Positions 1 to 8,937 of a stretch of DNA of 64,000 bases are shown here, in pieces. Origin of the DNA: Novosphingobium sp. JCM 18896 (lineage in GTDB: Bacteria > Pseudomonadota > Alphaproteobacteria > Sphingomonadales > Sphingomonadaceae). The translations under genes were made by a program, and so were the position numbers. The stretch spans positions 248,001 to 312,000 of the forward strand of contig NZ_JAPCZF010000005.1 in the NCBI RefSeq assembly GCF_025938095.1. The letters are read 5' to 3'. Position 1 is the first letter of the stretch. The number at the start of each line of letters is the position of its first letter. The notes under the pieces were generated by a model. It saw only the letters and a list, made by a program, of their open reading frames with translations. It made no database searches and was not told the origin of the DNA.

Positions 1-684
1 GCCGCCGCGCGCGACTTCGCCAAGCATGACTATTTGACCACGCTCTATGCCGGCAGTGCCGCGCCGCTGGCTGATCGCCAGCGGGTGGCGGCGCGGCTGC
101 AGGCGTTTACCGGGATCGCGGCCGACTGGTATCTCGCCAACGACCTGCGCATTACCAAGGAGCGCTATCGGCTCGACCTGCTGAGCGATCGCGGCCTGCT
201 GCTTGGTCGCTCGGACGCACGCTATGTCGCGCCGTTGACCGAGGCGGGCGGCCGGGCCGATCCGTCGGACGTCGTCGGCGATGCCGCCGAGCGGCTTTTC
301 GCCGAATATCTGCGCCGCGAGCTCAAGGTGACCTGGCCCGATCGCTACGTCGCCATGGCCGAGGCCGGCTTCGGCGGCTGGGACTGGGGCGCGGGCAGCG
401 CGCTCGGGCCTTTCGGCGACTGGCCCTATCACACCGGCATCGGCGCGATGATGGCGCGCAATCCCGGCTTCCGCCTGGTCGTGGGCAACGGTTTCTACGA
501 CACGCAGACCACGATGGGCGCGGCCGAACTGCTGGCGACGCAATCGGGCTGGGATCCGGCGCGGGTGACGCTGCGCTACTACGACGGCGGTCACATGGGC
601 TATTCGGTAGCCGCGACCGCGCGCGCGATCGGTGAGGACATCCGTGCGTTGGTCAGGGGCCAGCCGGAAAGGGAAACACGATGA
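1..684 (+). CDS. S10 family serine carboxypeptidase-like protein, C-terminal part (5' end outside window)
   Basis: The frame is open from base 1, so only the last 227 residues are visible. The C-terminal segment with YYDGGHMGYS matches the catalytic-histidine region of peptidase family S10, whose members remove C-terminal residues from peptides. The nucleophile serine and aspartate would lie upstream, outside the window. Bacterial homologues are usually exported; the signal peptide cannot be seen here. The stop overlaps the next start (ATGA at 681-684), so the two genes are probably cotranscribed. With the amidohydrolase, permease, aminotransferase, TonB receptor and metallopeptidase that follow, it fits a peptide-scavenging cluster. 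Family assignment rests on the C-terminus only. Confidence 0.75.
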   Translation, partial: AAARDFAKHDYLTTLYAGSAAPLADRQRVAARLQAFTGIAADWYLANDLRITKERYRLDLLSDRGLLLGRSDARYVAPLTEAGGRADPSDVVGDAAERLFAEYLRRELKVTWPDRYVAMAEAGFGGWDWGAGSALGPFGDWPYHTGIGAMMARNPGFRLVVGNGFYDTQTTMGAAELLATQSGWDPARVTLRYYDGGHMGYSVAATARAIGEDIRALVRGQPERETR

Positions 685-1649
685 GCCTGCCGTTCTACGA
701 TGCGCAAGCGGTCGAGCGGCTGCTCGACTATCGCGGTTGCATCGCGGCGATGCGCGAGGCGATGCGCAGCCTGTCCGAAGCGGGCAAGCCGCAGCCGCTG
801 CGCCAGATCGTCCAGATTTCGGATGCGGCTATGTTCGGCGTCATGCCCGGCGATCTCGGCGCGATCGGTTCGTTCGGCGCCAAGCTGGTCAGCGTCGCCG
901 AGGATCCCGCGTGGCCGGGGCGCTCGCGCCACCAGGGCGTGGTCGTCGCCTTCGATACGGTGACCAACGCCGTCGCCTGCATCGCCGATGCCGAGGCGGT
1001 CACCACGATCCGCACCGCCTGCGCGACGGCAGCGGCGACCGACGCGCTGGCGCACCGCTCTGCGCGCGTGCTCGCGGTGTTCGGCACGGGAACCCAGGCC
1101 CGCGCACACATCCGAGCGCTGACCCTCGTGCGGCCTTTCGAGCGCGTGCTGCTGTGGGGCCGCTCACCCGAGCGCACCGCCGTGCTCGCGGCAGAACTGT
1201 CGGTCGAACTCGGCGTTGCGATCGAGGCCGTGGCGAAAGGCCATGAAGCCGCTGCACAGGCCGATGTCATTTGCACGGTCAGTGGTTCTGCCGAACCCAT
1301 TCTATTCGGGGATTGGGTGCATTCAGGAACCCACGTGAATCTTGTTGGTTCGAGCTTCCTCGGCCGCTGCGAGGCCGACAGCGCGCTCGTCGTCAAGGCG
1401 CGCTATATCGCCGACTATCGTGCCGGCGCCCTGGCGCAGGCGGCCGAATTCGTGGTCGCACGCGACGCGGGCCTTGTCACCGACGAGCATGTCGTCGGCG
1501 AGATCGGCCAGGTCTTCGCAGGCAGGCTCATCGGACGCGAGAGGCGCGACCAGATCACGCTCTACAAGTCGCTGGGCCATGTCGCCCAGGACCTTGCCGC
1601 TACGGCCTATCTGCACGCGCGTGCCACGGGGGGAAGCCAGACCGCATGA
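681..1649 (+). CDS. Ornithine cyclodeaminase / mu-crystallin family protein
   Basis: A 322-residue protein with the family's two-lobed layout: an N-terminal substrate lobe (conserved GSFGAKLV near residue 75) and a Rossmann NAD(P) domain with the glycine-rich stretch FGTGTQA near residue 138. Members include ornithine cyclodeaminase, alanine dehydrogenase, and ketimine or opine-type reductases, so the substrate cannot be assigned. It starts inside the stop codon of the upstream peptidase gene and its own stop overlaps the next start (ATGA at 1646-1649), which indicates translational coupling. The operon context suggests that it acts on a cyclic or N-modified amino acid released from peptides, which is inference. 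Length is normal for the family. Confidence 0.85.
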   Translation: MSLPFYDAQAVERLLDYRGCIAAMREAMRSLSEAGKPQPLRQIVQISDAAMFGVMPGDLGAIGSFGAKLVSVAEDPAWPGRSRHQGVVVAFDTVTNAVACIADAEAVTTIRTACATAAATDALAHRSARVLAVFGTGTQARAHIRALTLVRPFERVLLWGRSPERTAVLAAELSVELGVAIEAVAKGHEAAAQADVICTVSGSAEPILFGDWVHSGTHVNLVGSSFLGRCEADSALVVKARYIADYRAGALAQAAEFVVARDAGLVTDEHVVGEIGQVFAGRLIGRERRDQITLYKSLGHVAQDLAATAYLHARATGGSQTA

Positions 1650-3751
1650 AGTTTTGTTCCACCCTGGGCGCCGTCGCGCTGTTGCTCGGAACCTCGGTCT
1701 CCGCGCTCGCGGCGACGACCGAACGGCTGTCGATCGTCGCCAACGACGAGATTGTCGGCTCGCTGGTGGCCGAGAGCGAGGGCGACCGCACGACGGTGGA
1801 CTTCCGCGTCGACAACAACGGCCGTGGGCCGAAGCATCGCGAGGAACTGCGCTTCGACGCACAGGGCCTGCCGCTGAGCTGGACGATCACGGGCACCTCG
1901 CTGATGGGCGGCACGGTCGACGAACGCTACGGCTGGACCAAGGGCCGTGCCATCTGGTCGAGCCAGGCCGATGCCGGCAGCCGCAAGGCGGCGCGCGCGC
2001 CGCTCTACGTGGTCAATGACGACAGCCCCTTTGCGCTGTGGGTCTATGCCCGTGCCGCGCTGGCGCAGCCGGGCCAGGCGATCGATGTGCTGCCTGCGGG
2101 CAAGGTCTCGATCGAACGGCTGCAGACGCTGACCCTGGGCGAGGGGGCGCAGGCAGCCGAAGTCACCGCCTATCGCCTGATTGGCGTACAGCTCGATCCG
2201 TCCTACCTCTTGCTCGACCGCGAGGGGCGGCTGTTCGCGGTGTTCGGTCCTGGCTCGGACGGCACGACGATCCGCGCGGGCTACGAGAAGAGCGTGAAGG
2301 CGCTCGCCCGCCTGGGCAGCGAGCTCGAAGGCCAGCGCGCGCGAGACTTGCAGCAGCGGCTGGCGCATCGCTTCGACGCGCCGATCCGCATCCGCAACGT
2401 CCATGTGTTCGATCCTGCCACCGGCCAGCGCTCGGGCCTGTCGAGCCTCGTGGTGATGCGCGACACGATCACCCAGGTCATGCCCGAGGACGGCGCGCCC
2501 GCGCCGGCGGACGAGGTGGTGATCGATGGCGAGGGCGGCACGGTCTATCCTGGGCTGCACGACATGCATTCGCATGCGACCTTGCCCTCGGGCCTGCTCT
2601 ACCTGGCCGCGGGTGTCACTGCGACGCGCGACATGGGCAACGACAACGCCTTTCTCCAGGGTTTGATCAGCCGCGTCGAGGCGGGCGAGGTCGCCTGGCC
2701 GCGGATTTCGCCGAACGGCTTCATTGAGGGGCGCAGCCCGTTCTCGGCGCGCAACGGCTTCGTCGCCGACAGCACGGCGCAAGCGCTCGATGCGGTGCGC
2801 TGGTATGCCGACCGTGGCTATGCCGAGATCAAGATCTACAATTCGATGAACCCCGACTGGGTCGCGCCGATCGCCACCGAGGCGCACCGGCTGGGGCTGA
2901 AGGTCACCGGCCACGTCCCGGCCTTCGATACGCCTGACCGGGTGATCGCCGACGGCTACGATTCGATCGCGCACGTCAACCAGCTGATGCTCGGCTGGAT
3001 CCTCAAACCGGACGAGGACAGCCGCACGCCCTTGCGGCTGACCGCGATGCAGCGCGCCGGCGCGCTCGATCTCAATGCGGCCAATGTCCGCCACACGATC
3101 GACCTGATGAAGACGCGCAAGGTCGCGCTCGATCCCACCGCGGTGATCCTCGAGCAACTGATGCTCAGCCGCGCGCGACAGGTGCCGCCGGGGCAGGAGG
3201 ATTCGCTCGGGCACATGCCGATCGGCTTCCAGCGTTATCGCAAGCGTTCGTTCGTGACCCTGGCCGATGCGGCGCAGGACCAGGCCTATCACAGCGGCTT
3301 CGCCAAGGTGATCGAGACGATCGGCCTGCTCCACCGCGAGGGCATCCGCCTGCTGCCGGGCACCGACGACACCACGGGCTTCGCGCTGTTGCGTGAGCTC
3401 GAGCTCTACGTGAAGGCCGGGCTTACTCCCGCCGAGGCGCTGCGCAGCGCGACCTTGGGTGCCGAGGAATTCCTCGGTCGCACCGATCGGCTGGGCACGC
3501 TCTCACGCGGCAAGCTGGCCGATCTCGTGCTGGTCCCCGGCGATCCGAGCCAGGACATCTCGGTGATCCGCCGTCCGCGCATGGTGCTGCGCGGCGGGGT
3601 GATCTATTTCCCGGACGAGATTTACACCGCCTTGGGAATTCAGCCGTTCACCACGCCGCCCAAGATCCGCCCGGCGGCCACCACGGCTGCGCGCGACGAC
3701 GCGCCGGGCACCACCGGCTTCGGCCATGAGGGGCACGAGCATGAGTTCTGA
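1646..3751 (+). CDS. Secreted amidohydrolase family metal-dependent hydrolase
   Basis: About 701 residues. The start at ATG 1646 gives a clean signal peptide (MKFCSTLGAVALLLGT, then ALAA); the frame is open further upstream but would run through the preceding gene. After a roughly 230-residue beta-rich N-terminal region comes an amidohydrolase TIM barrel: the metal motif HDMHSH near residue 310, IKIYN with the lysine that can be carbamylated, a GHVPAF histidine, IAHVNQ, and a late PGTDDT aspartate. This subtype includes prolidase-like and imidazolonepropionase-like enzymes. The C-terminus is histidine-rich (GHEGHEHEF), which may bind metal. The export signal and neighbouring peptidase genes suggest periplasmic cleavage of an amide or peptide bond; the substrate is unknown. 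It overlaps the permease gene. Confidence 0.85.
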   Translation: MKFCSTLGAVALLLGTSVSALAATTERLSIVANDEIVGSLVAESEGDRTTVDFRVDNNGRGPKHREELRFDAQGLPLSWTITGTSLMGGTVDERYGWTKGRAIWSSQADAGSRKAARAPLYVVNDDSPFALWVYARAALAQPGQAIDVLPAGKVSIERLQTLTLGEGAQAAEVTAYRLIGVQLDPSYLLLDREGRLFAVFGPGSDGTTIRAGYEKSVKALARLGSELEGQRARDLQQRLAHRFDAPIRIRNVHVFDPATGQRSGLSSLVVMRDTITQVMPEDGAPAPADEVVIDGEGGTVYPGLHDMHSHATLPSGLLYLAAGVTATRDMGNDNAFLQGLISRVEAGEVAWPRISPNGFIEGRSPFSARNGFVADSTAQALDAVRWYADRGYAEIKIYNSMNPDWVAPIATEAHRLGLKVTGHVPAFDTPDRVIADGYDSIAHVNQLMLGWILKPDEDSRTPLRLTAMQRAGALDLNAANVRHTIDLMKTRKVALDPTAVILEQLMLSRARQVPPGQEDSLGHMPIGFQRYRKRSFVTLADAAQDQAYHSGFAKVIETIGLLHREGIRLLPGTDDTTGFALLRELELYVKAGLTPAEALRSATLGAEEFLGRTDRLGTLSRGKLADLVLVPGDPSQDISVIRRPRMVLRGGVIYFPDEIYTALGIQPFTTPPKIRPAATTAARDDAPGTTGFGHEGHEHEF

Positions 3752-5078
3752 TCCGGCGGCGGCACAGTCGCCCGCGACCCTGCGCAAGAGCGTGGGCCTG
3801 ACCGGGGTGGTGACCTTCGGCGCGGGCACGGCGATCGGCGTGTCGATCTTCTCGATCCTCCAGCCCACCGCCGAGGTCGCGGGATCGGGGCTGCTCGCGG
3901 CGATGGGGCTGGCGGCTTTGCCGATGCTCGTCTTCGCGGTCGCCTATGCCTATCTTGGCTCGGCGCTGCCGGTCTCGGGCGCGTCCTACGAATGGCCGAG
4001 CCGCTTCATCCATCCGGGCGTCGGTTTCATCATCGCCTGGCTGCGCATCGTCGCTAATGTCGGCGCCCTGACGATCCTGTCGCAGGTCATGCTCGGCTAT
4101 CTGTCCATGGTCGTCGACATTCCGCTCAAGCCGGCGATGGCCGTGGCGATCACCGCGATCTTCGCACTCAACTACGTCGGCGTATCGATCGCCGCGCGTC
4201 TGCAGTCGCTGCTGATGGGGCTGCTGCTCGTGGCCCTGGCGATCCTCGTCGCCTTCGGCCTGCCCAAGTTCGATCCCGCGCTGGTCGGCCATCCGCTGGA
4301 AACGCCGCCGCTGTTGATGCTGGCCACGGTGCCGCTGATGATCAGCCTGTTCATGGGCATCGAATCCGCGGTCGAGATCGGCGAGGAAGTGCGCGACGCC
4401 GGCCGCAACGTGCCGCTGGGCATCGCGCTGGCCATCGTCCTGACCGTGGTGGTCTATGGCCTGGTGGCGGTGACCTCGCTCGGGCTGGTCGGACCCGAGG
4501 TGCTGGCCACGAGCAAGGCGCCGCTGCTCGACGCCGCCAAGGCCGCGCTCGGCGACTTCGCCGTGCCGCTGATCGTCAGCGCTGCCTGCCTGTCGATCTT
4601 CAAGTCGATGAACGCCTCGGCGCTGATGTTCTCGCGCAGCCTGTTCGCGATGGGCCGCAACGGCGCGCTGCCACGGTTGCTCGGCGTGATCCACCCGCGT
4701 TTCGGCACGCCGCATCGGGCGATCCTGCTGGCCTATGGCTGCGCGATGGCGGGCCTCCTTCTGCCGCCGAGCCTGATCTTCCTGCTGCTCGCGGTGAACG
4801 TGCCGACGATGCTCAAGTATATGGCCTGTTCCTATTCGGCGACCGTCGTGGCGCGCCGCCATCCCGAGATTCACGCGCGCGCGCAGGTGCGGCTGGCGCC
4901 GCGCACCGTGGTCGCGGTCGGCTATGCCGGGGTGGTCTGCGCGCTGGTGATCGCCGTGCTCGGCGTCGAGGCCGATCCGCGGCCCTATGCTCTGATCGGC
5001 GGCTGGTTCGTGATTGGGCTGATCTACTGGTTCGCCAAGGGCCGGCACGAGATGCGCGGCGAAACCAACCGTACATAG
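3741..5078 (+). CDS. APC family amino acid permease
   Basis: A polytopic inner-membrane protein of about 445 residues, with around 12 hydrophobic segments beginning at SVGLTGVVTFGAGTAIGVSI. The glycine-rich first helix (GAGTAIG) and the intact ES-type segment in TM6 (MGIESAVEIGEEV) are typical of the amino acid-polyamine-organocation superfamily. I chose ATG 3741 (MSSDPAAAQ) over ATG 3726 because GAGGGG at 3728-3733 then lies at a better spacing; either start overlaps the end of the amidohydrolase gene. The role is probably import of an amino acid or related amine produced by the upstream secreted hydrolases. Substrate specificity cannot be read from the sequence. Confidence 0.85.
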   Translation: MSSDPAAAQSPATLRKSVGLTGVVTFGAGTAIGVSIFSILQPTAEVAGSGLLAAMGLAALPMLVFAVAYAYLGSALPVSGASYEWPSRFIHPGVGFIIAWLRIVANVGALTILSQVMLGYLSMVVDIPLKPAMAVAITAIFALNYVGVSIAARLQSLLMGLLLVALAILVAFGLPKFDPALVGHPLETPPLLMLATVPLMISLFMGIESAVEIGEEVRDAGRNVPLGIALAIVLTVVVYGLVAVTSLGLVGPEVLATSKAPLLDAAKAALGDFAVPLIVSAACLSIFKSMNASALMFSRSLFAMGRNGALPRLLGVIHPRFGTPHRAILLAYGCAMAGLLLPPSLIFLLLAVNVPTMLKYMACSYSATVVARRHPEIHARAQVRLAPRTVVAVGYAGVVCALVIAVLGVEADPRPYALIGGWFVIGLIYWFAKGRHEMRGETNRT

Positions 5079-5100
5079 CCGCAAAGGCCGATCAAATTAT

Positions 5101-5120
5101 GCCGAAACCCCGGTTTTGGC
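5101..5120 (+). terminator. Candidate stem-loop after the permease gene
   Basis: GCCGAAACC and GGTTTTGGC can pair (one G-U) over a very short loop, 22 bp after the permease stop. There is no U tract after the + strand copy, so termination is only a possibility. It separates the permease gene from the aminotransferase gene. Confidence 0.3.
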
Positions 5121-5199
5121 CCCGCAGATAGAATAATCCGTTCCCGCTCCACGGCTTAGAAGCGGAAATGGATTTCAGACCGCCCCAAGGCGGCAGCAG

Positions 5200-6357
5200 G
5201 TGAACGCAATGATGGACGAGGCTCCCGGCACATATACGCAGTGGGTGCGTCAGGCGATCGGTCTGGCGCGCGCGCGCAAGGGGGACATGCTCAGCCTGTT
5301 CGAGAGCTCGGTACCCGAGCCGCGCGAACTGCTGCGCGAAGCCGTGGCCGCAACCGCGGTGCCCGAACTGTCGCGCTACTACGTCAGCGCCTTCTCGGGC
5401 GGCAATCCCTTCATCCGCGAGATGCTGGCCGCGCAGTACCAGGTGCCGCAGGATCATGTGATCTGCACGACCGGTGCCACCAGCGGCCTCGCGCTGATCT
5501 ACCGCGCCTGCCTGGCGCCGGGCGACCGCGTGCTGATCGAGACGCCGAGCTTCGACCTGTTCACCGGCCTTGCCGAAGTGCAGGGCGTCGCGGTCGATCG
5601 CTTCGAGCGCTCGGGCGAACGTTTCACGATCGATCCCGCCGCGGTCGAGGCCAAGCTGCATCCGCGCACGCGGCTGGTGGTGATCTCCAACCTGCACAAT
5701 CCCTCGGGCATGCCCGTCGATCATGCGGGCATGAAGCAGTTGGCCGATCTCGCCGAGCGGCGCGGCTTCCTGCTGGTAGTGGACGAGGTCTATGCCGACT
5801 ACGCGGGCGAGGGAGTCTGGCCCTGTCCGGCCCAGGCGTTGTCGCCGGCGGTGCTCAGCCTGTCGAGCCTGACCAAGATCTATGGTCTCGGCACCTTGCG
5901 CTGCGGCTGGATCGTCGGTGCGCCCGAAGCGCTCGCGCCGATCCGCCGGCTCAGCGAGAGCACCGAGTTTGGCGTATCGACTCTGTCGCACGCGGTTGCC
6001 GCGCAGGTCATGGCCAATCGCGCGGTGTTCGACGCCCATTCGCGCGACTACGTCGCCCGCTGCCGGCCGGTGTTCGATGCCTGGTTCGCGCGCGTTTCGG
6101 CCGAAGGGCTGATCGGTGGCCTGCTGCCCGATGACGGCTGCATCTGCTTCCCGTCGCTGCCCGGCGTGGCCGATGCGCGTGCCTTCTCGCGCTGGCTGAT
6201 CGAGCGGTCGGGCGTGCTCGTCGCGCCAGGCGAATATTTCGGCACGCCGGGTCGTATCCGGCTGGGCTTCTGCCTCGATCCCGAGCGGCTGACCACGGGC
6301 CTGGCGGCGCTCGAGGACGGGCTGCGCGCCTATCGTGACAGGGCATCGGCCGCCTGA
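5200..6357 (+). CDS. PLP-dependent aminotransferase, class I/II
   Basis: A fold-type I aminotransferase of 382-385 residues. It has TTGATSGLALIYRA (phosphate-loop region), SNLHNPSG with the PLP-interacting asparagine, VDEVYADY with the pyridine-nitrogen aspartate, SSLTKIYGLGTLRCGW with the Schiff-base lysine near residue 225, and an arginine-containing GRIRLGF near the C-terminus. The start is either GTG 5200 or ATG 5209; the AGG at 5198-5200 favours 5209. The enzyme would transfer or remove amino groups from an amino acid in the cytoplasm, which fits the permease gene just upstream. A MocR-type regulatory fusion is excluded because no N-terminal helix-turn-helix is present. Substrate unknown. 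Confidence 0.85.
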   Translation: MNAMMDEAPGTYTQWVRQAIGLARARKGDMLSLFESSVPEPRELLREAVAATAVPELSRYYVSAFSGGNPFIREMLAAQYQVPQDHVICTTGATSGLALIYRACLAPGDRVLIETPSFDLFTGLAEVQGVAVDRFERSGERFTIDPAAVEAKLHPRTRLVVISNLHNPSGMPVDHAGMKQLADLAERRGFLLVVDEVYADYAGEGVWPCPAQALSPAVLSLSSLTKIYGLGTLRCGWIVGAPEALAPIRRLSESTEFGVSTLSHAVAAQVMANRAVFDAHSRDYVARCRPVFDAWFARVSAEGLIGGLLPDDGCICFPSLPGVADARAFSRWLIERSGVLVAPGEYFGTPGRIRLGFCLDPERLTTGLAALEDGLRAYRDRASAA

Positions 6358-6604
6358 GGAAATTTTTCCCCCGGACGAGAGGTTTCGCAAAAGTTTATGC
6401 GCGCGCCGCGCGCCGGGCCGCGAATGAAAATAATTCTGGCGGAGGGCTGCAGCTATAGCTGCCCCCGACCGCCTCCCCCAGGGCGGGGGTGAATACAAGT
6501 CCGCATTGTGGCCGATAGAGCCGCTTCGGGTCGCAAATATGACAAGCGCTGCGCGGGCCTGCGGGCCTGACGCGGCGCAAAAACAAATCAGTGGAGGTCA
6601 GTAG
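6358..6604 (+). promoter_or_regulatory. TonB receptor upstream region with palindrome and GC hairpin
   Basis: This 247-bp gap holds a perfect 14-bp palindrome GCAGCTATAGCTGC at 6449-6462, a candidate operator. Directly after it is a C5/G5 hairpin (6475-6479 with 6485-6489). A strong ribosome-binding site GGAGG sits just before the receptor ATG at 6605. No convincing -35/-10 pair could be assigned. The regulator is unknown; no regulator gene is adjacent. Confidence 0.35.
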
Positions 6605-8860
6605 ATGAGAACGTTCAAGCACGTCGCAACCACCTCGGTGGCCCTTGCCGCGCTCGCCTCGGCGATGCCGGCCCTGGCGCAGGAAGCCCCCGAGGGCGAT
6701 GCCTCGGGCTCCGAAATCGTCGTCACCGCGCAGAAGCGCACCGAGCGCCTGATCGACGTGCCGCTGGCGATCAGTGCCGTCTCGGCCGAGACGCTGACCA
6801 CGCAGAACCTCAATCGCCTGTCCGACTACTACAACCGCGTTCCCGGCCTGCAGTACGCCGGTCAGCGCGTCGCGGCGATCTCGCTGCGCGGCGTGACCAC
6901 GGGCGGTGCGACCGGCCCGACCGTGGCGCTGCTGGTCGACGACGTCCAGTTCGGCGGCACCACCGCCACCGGCCAGCCGCCGCTCCCCGACTTCGACGCC
7001 AGCGCGATCGAGCGGGTCGAAGTGCTGCGCGGCCCGCAGGGAACGCTCTACGGTGCGGCCAGCCTCGGCGGCCTGATCAAGTACGTGCTCAAGGAGCCGA
7101 GCACCGAGCATATCTCGGGCCGCGTCGAGGCCGGCGGCACCGCGGTGTCGCACGGCGACTTCGGCTATTCGCTGCGCGGCTCGGTCAACCTGCCGATCAC
7201 CGACTGGCTGGCGATCGCGGGTAGCGCCTTCAAGCGCGAGGACGCGCCCTATCTCGACAATGCGCTGACCGGCGAGAAGAACGTCAATACCCGCGACGTC
7301 TGGGGCTTCCGCGCCGCCGCGCTGGTCCAGCCGACGCACAATCTCAAGCTGGTGTTCTCGGCGCTGCAGCAGAAGCAGGACGCGATCAACAGCGACCTCG
7401 CGGTCATCGCCGGCGGCGTGCGCATCTGCGCCGCCTGCTACACCGGCACCAATGCCGCGACCGCACCGACCACCTTCGATCCGGTCGACGGCGAACTGAC
7501 CATCCGCTCGCTGCCTTCGCCGAATTCGGCCAAGTTCGAGCTCTACAGCGCCCGTGCCGAGCTCGACCTCGGCCCGGTCAAGGTGACCTCGATCAGCGCC
7601 TGGAGCGAGGCGACCAACGCGATCACCAGCGACGTCACCGGCGTGTTCGGCGGCCTGCTGCGCGCGCGCTTCGGCCTGGCCACCGTGCCCGGCGTCCAGA
7701 TCGTCAATGCCGACAAGACCACCAAGTTCTCGCAGGAAGTGCGCGTTTCGGGCGATGCCGGTCCGTTCAACTTCGTGCTGGGCGGCTTCTACACCAACGA
7801 GCGTGCCACCACCGACCAGACCCTGGTCATGAGCGGCAGCGGCTCGGGCACGCCCTACATCGGCACCGGCCCCGGCAGCTATCGTGAATATGCGGCCTTC
7901 GCCGACGTCACCTGGCACCTGACCGACAAGCTCGACCTGCAGATGGGTGGCCGCTACGCCAGCAACAAGCAGGAGAACTTCAGCAACCTGGTGCTGGCGC
8001 CGCAGGTCGAGACGACCTTCGGCCCGTCGGGCACCACGATCGGTCGCTCGAACGACAGCGCTGCCACCTGGGTGATCTCACCCAGCTATCACTTCACGCC
8101 CGACATCATGGCCTATGCCCGCGTCGCCAGCGGCTATCGTCCCGGTGGCCCGAACATCAACAAGCCGCCGCTCGCGCCGGCCTCGTTCGGTCCCGACCGC
8201 GTCGTGAACTACGAACTGGGCTTCAAGGGCAAGGTCGTTCCGGGCGTGCTGACGCTCGACGCCTCGCTGTTCCAGATCGACTGGAAGAACATCCAGCTCC
8301 AGGGCGCCGATCCGGTTACCTCGCTGACCTATGTCGCCAATGGCGGCAAGGCGCGCAGCCGCGGCTTCGAATTCGCCGCGAACGTCACGCCCTGGCAGGG
8401 CATGTCGATCGATGCGAACTTCGCCTATACCGATGCCGAGATCACGCAGGACATCCTGACCCTGCCCGGCGGCGTGGGCTTCCGCGGCCTGCCCGGCGAT
8501 CGCCTGCCGTTCACCGCCAAGGTGGCGGGCAGCGTCAGCGCGCAGCAGGAATTCCCGCTGACCGAACGGCTCAAGGGCAACCTCGGCTTCACGGTGATCC
8601 ACGTCGGCAACCGTCCGGGCGAGTTCCAGAACAACGATGCCGGCGCCACGCGCCCGCGCATCCTGATGCCCAGCTACACCACGCTCGATCTGCGCGGCGG
8701 CCTAGTCTACGACGAGGACTGGAGCCTGAGCCTCTATGTGCGCAACGTGACCGACACGCGTGGCATCTCGATCGCCGACAACCGCAACGGTACGGCCGTG
8801 CCGACCGCGCTGTACATCGTGCCGCGCACCTTCGGCGTGACCGTGGCGCGGAACTTCTGA
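6605..8860 (+). CDS. TonB-dependent receptor
   Basis: A 751-residue outer-membrane receptor. A signal peptide (MRTFKHVATTSVALAALASA, ending PALAQ) is followed by the plug domain with the sphingomonad-type EIVVTAQKRTERLIDVPLAIS, then the plug core ERVEVLRGPQGTLYGAASLGG, and a 22-strand barrel ending in the aromatic signature GVTVARNF. It takes up a bulky or scarce substrate using energy from TonB-ExbBD. The start is supported by GGAGG about 8 bases upstream. Placement between amino-acid or peptide-processing genes and a periplasmic metallopeptidase suggests import of a peptide or modified amino acid. Iron complexes are the main alternative, but no siderophore genes are nearby. Confidence 0.93.
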   Translation: MRTFKHVATTSVALAALASAMPALAQEAPEGDASGSEIVVTAQKRTERLIDVPLAISAVSAETLTTQNLNRLSDYYNRVPGLQYAGQRVAAISLRGVTTGGATGPTVALLVDDVQFGGTTATGQPPLPDFDASAIERVEVLRGPQGTLYGAASLGGLIKYVLKEPSTEHISGRVEAGGTAVSHGDFGYSLRGSVNLPITDWLAIAGSAFKREDAPYLDNALTGEKNVNTRDVWGFRAAALVQPTHNLKLVFSALQQKQDAINSDLAVIAGGVRICAACYTGTNAATAPTTFDPVDGELTIRSLPSPNSAKFELYSARAELDLGPVKVTSISAWSEATNAITSDVTGVFGGLLRARFGLATVPGVQIVNADKTTKFSQEVRVSGDAGPFNFVLGGFYTNERATTDQTLVMSGSGSGTPYIGTGPGSYREYAAFADVTWHLTDKLDLQMGGRYASNKQENFSNLVLAPQVETTFGPSGTTIGRSNDSAATWVISPSYHFTPDIMAYARVASGYRPGGPNINKPPLAPASFGPDRVVNYELGFKGKVVPGVLTLDASLFQIDWKNIQLQGADPVTSLTYVANGGKARSRGFEFAANVTPWQGMSIDANFAYTDAEITQDILTLPGGVGFRGLPGDRLPFTAKVAGSVSAQQEFPLTERLKGNLGFTVIHVGNRPGEFQNNDAGATRPRILMPSYTTLDLRGGLVYDEDWSLSLYVRNVTDTRGISIADNRNGTAVPTALYIVPRTFGVTVARNF

Positions 8861-8885
8861 GGCCTCGTGTAACAATGTGCGGAAG

Positions 8886-8920
8886 AAGTGCGCGGGAGCC
8901 TCGGTTCCCGCGCACTTTTC
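8886..8920 (+). terminator. Rho-independent terminator after the TonB receptor
   Basis: A 15-bp stem, AAGTGCGCGGGAGCC paired with GGTTCCCGCGCACTT (one G-U), with a very short loop and a following T run (TTTTC). It lies 25 bp after the receptor stop and before the metallopeptidase start, so the protease gene probably depends on readthrough or its own promoter. Confidence 0.8.
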
Positions 8921-8937
8921 ATATTGAGAGACTGCCC

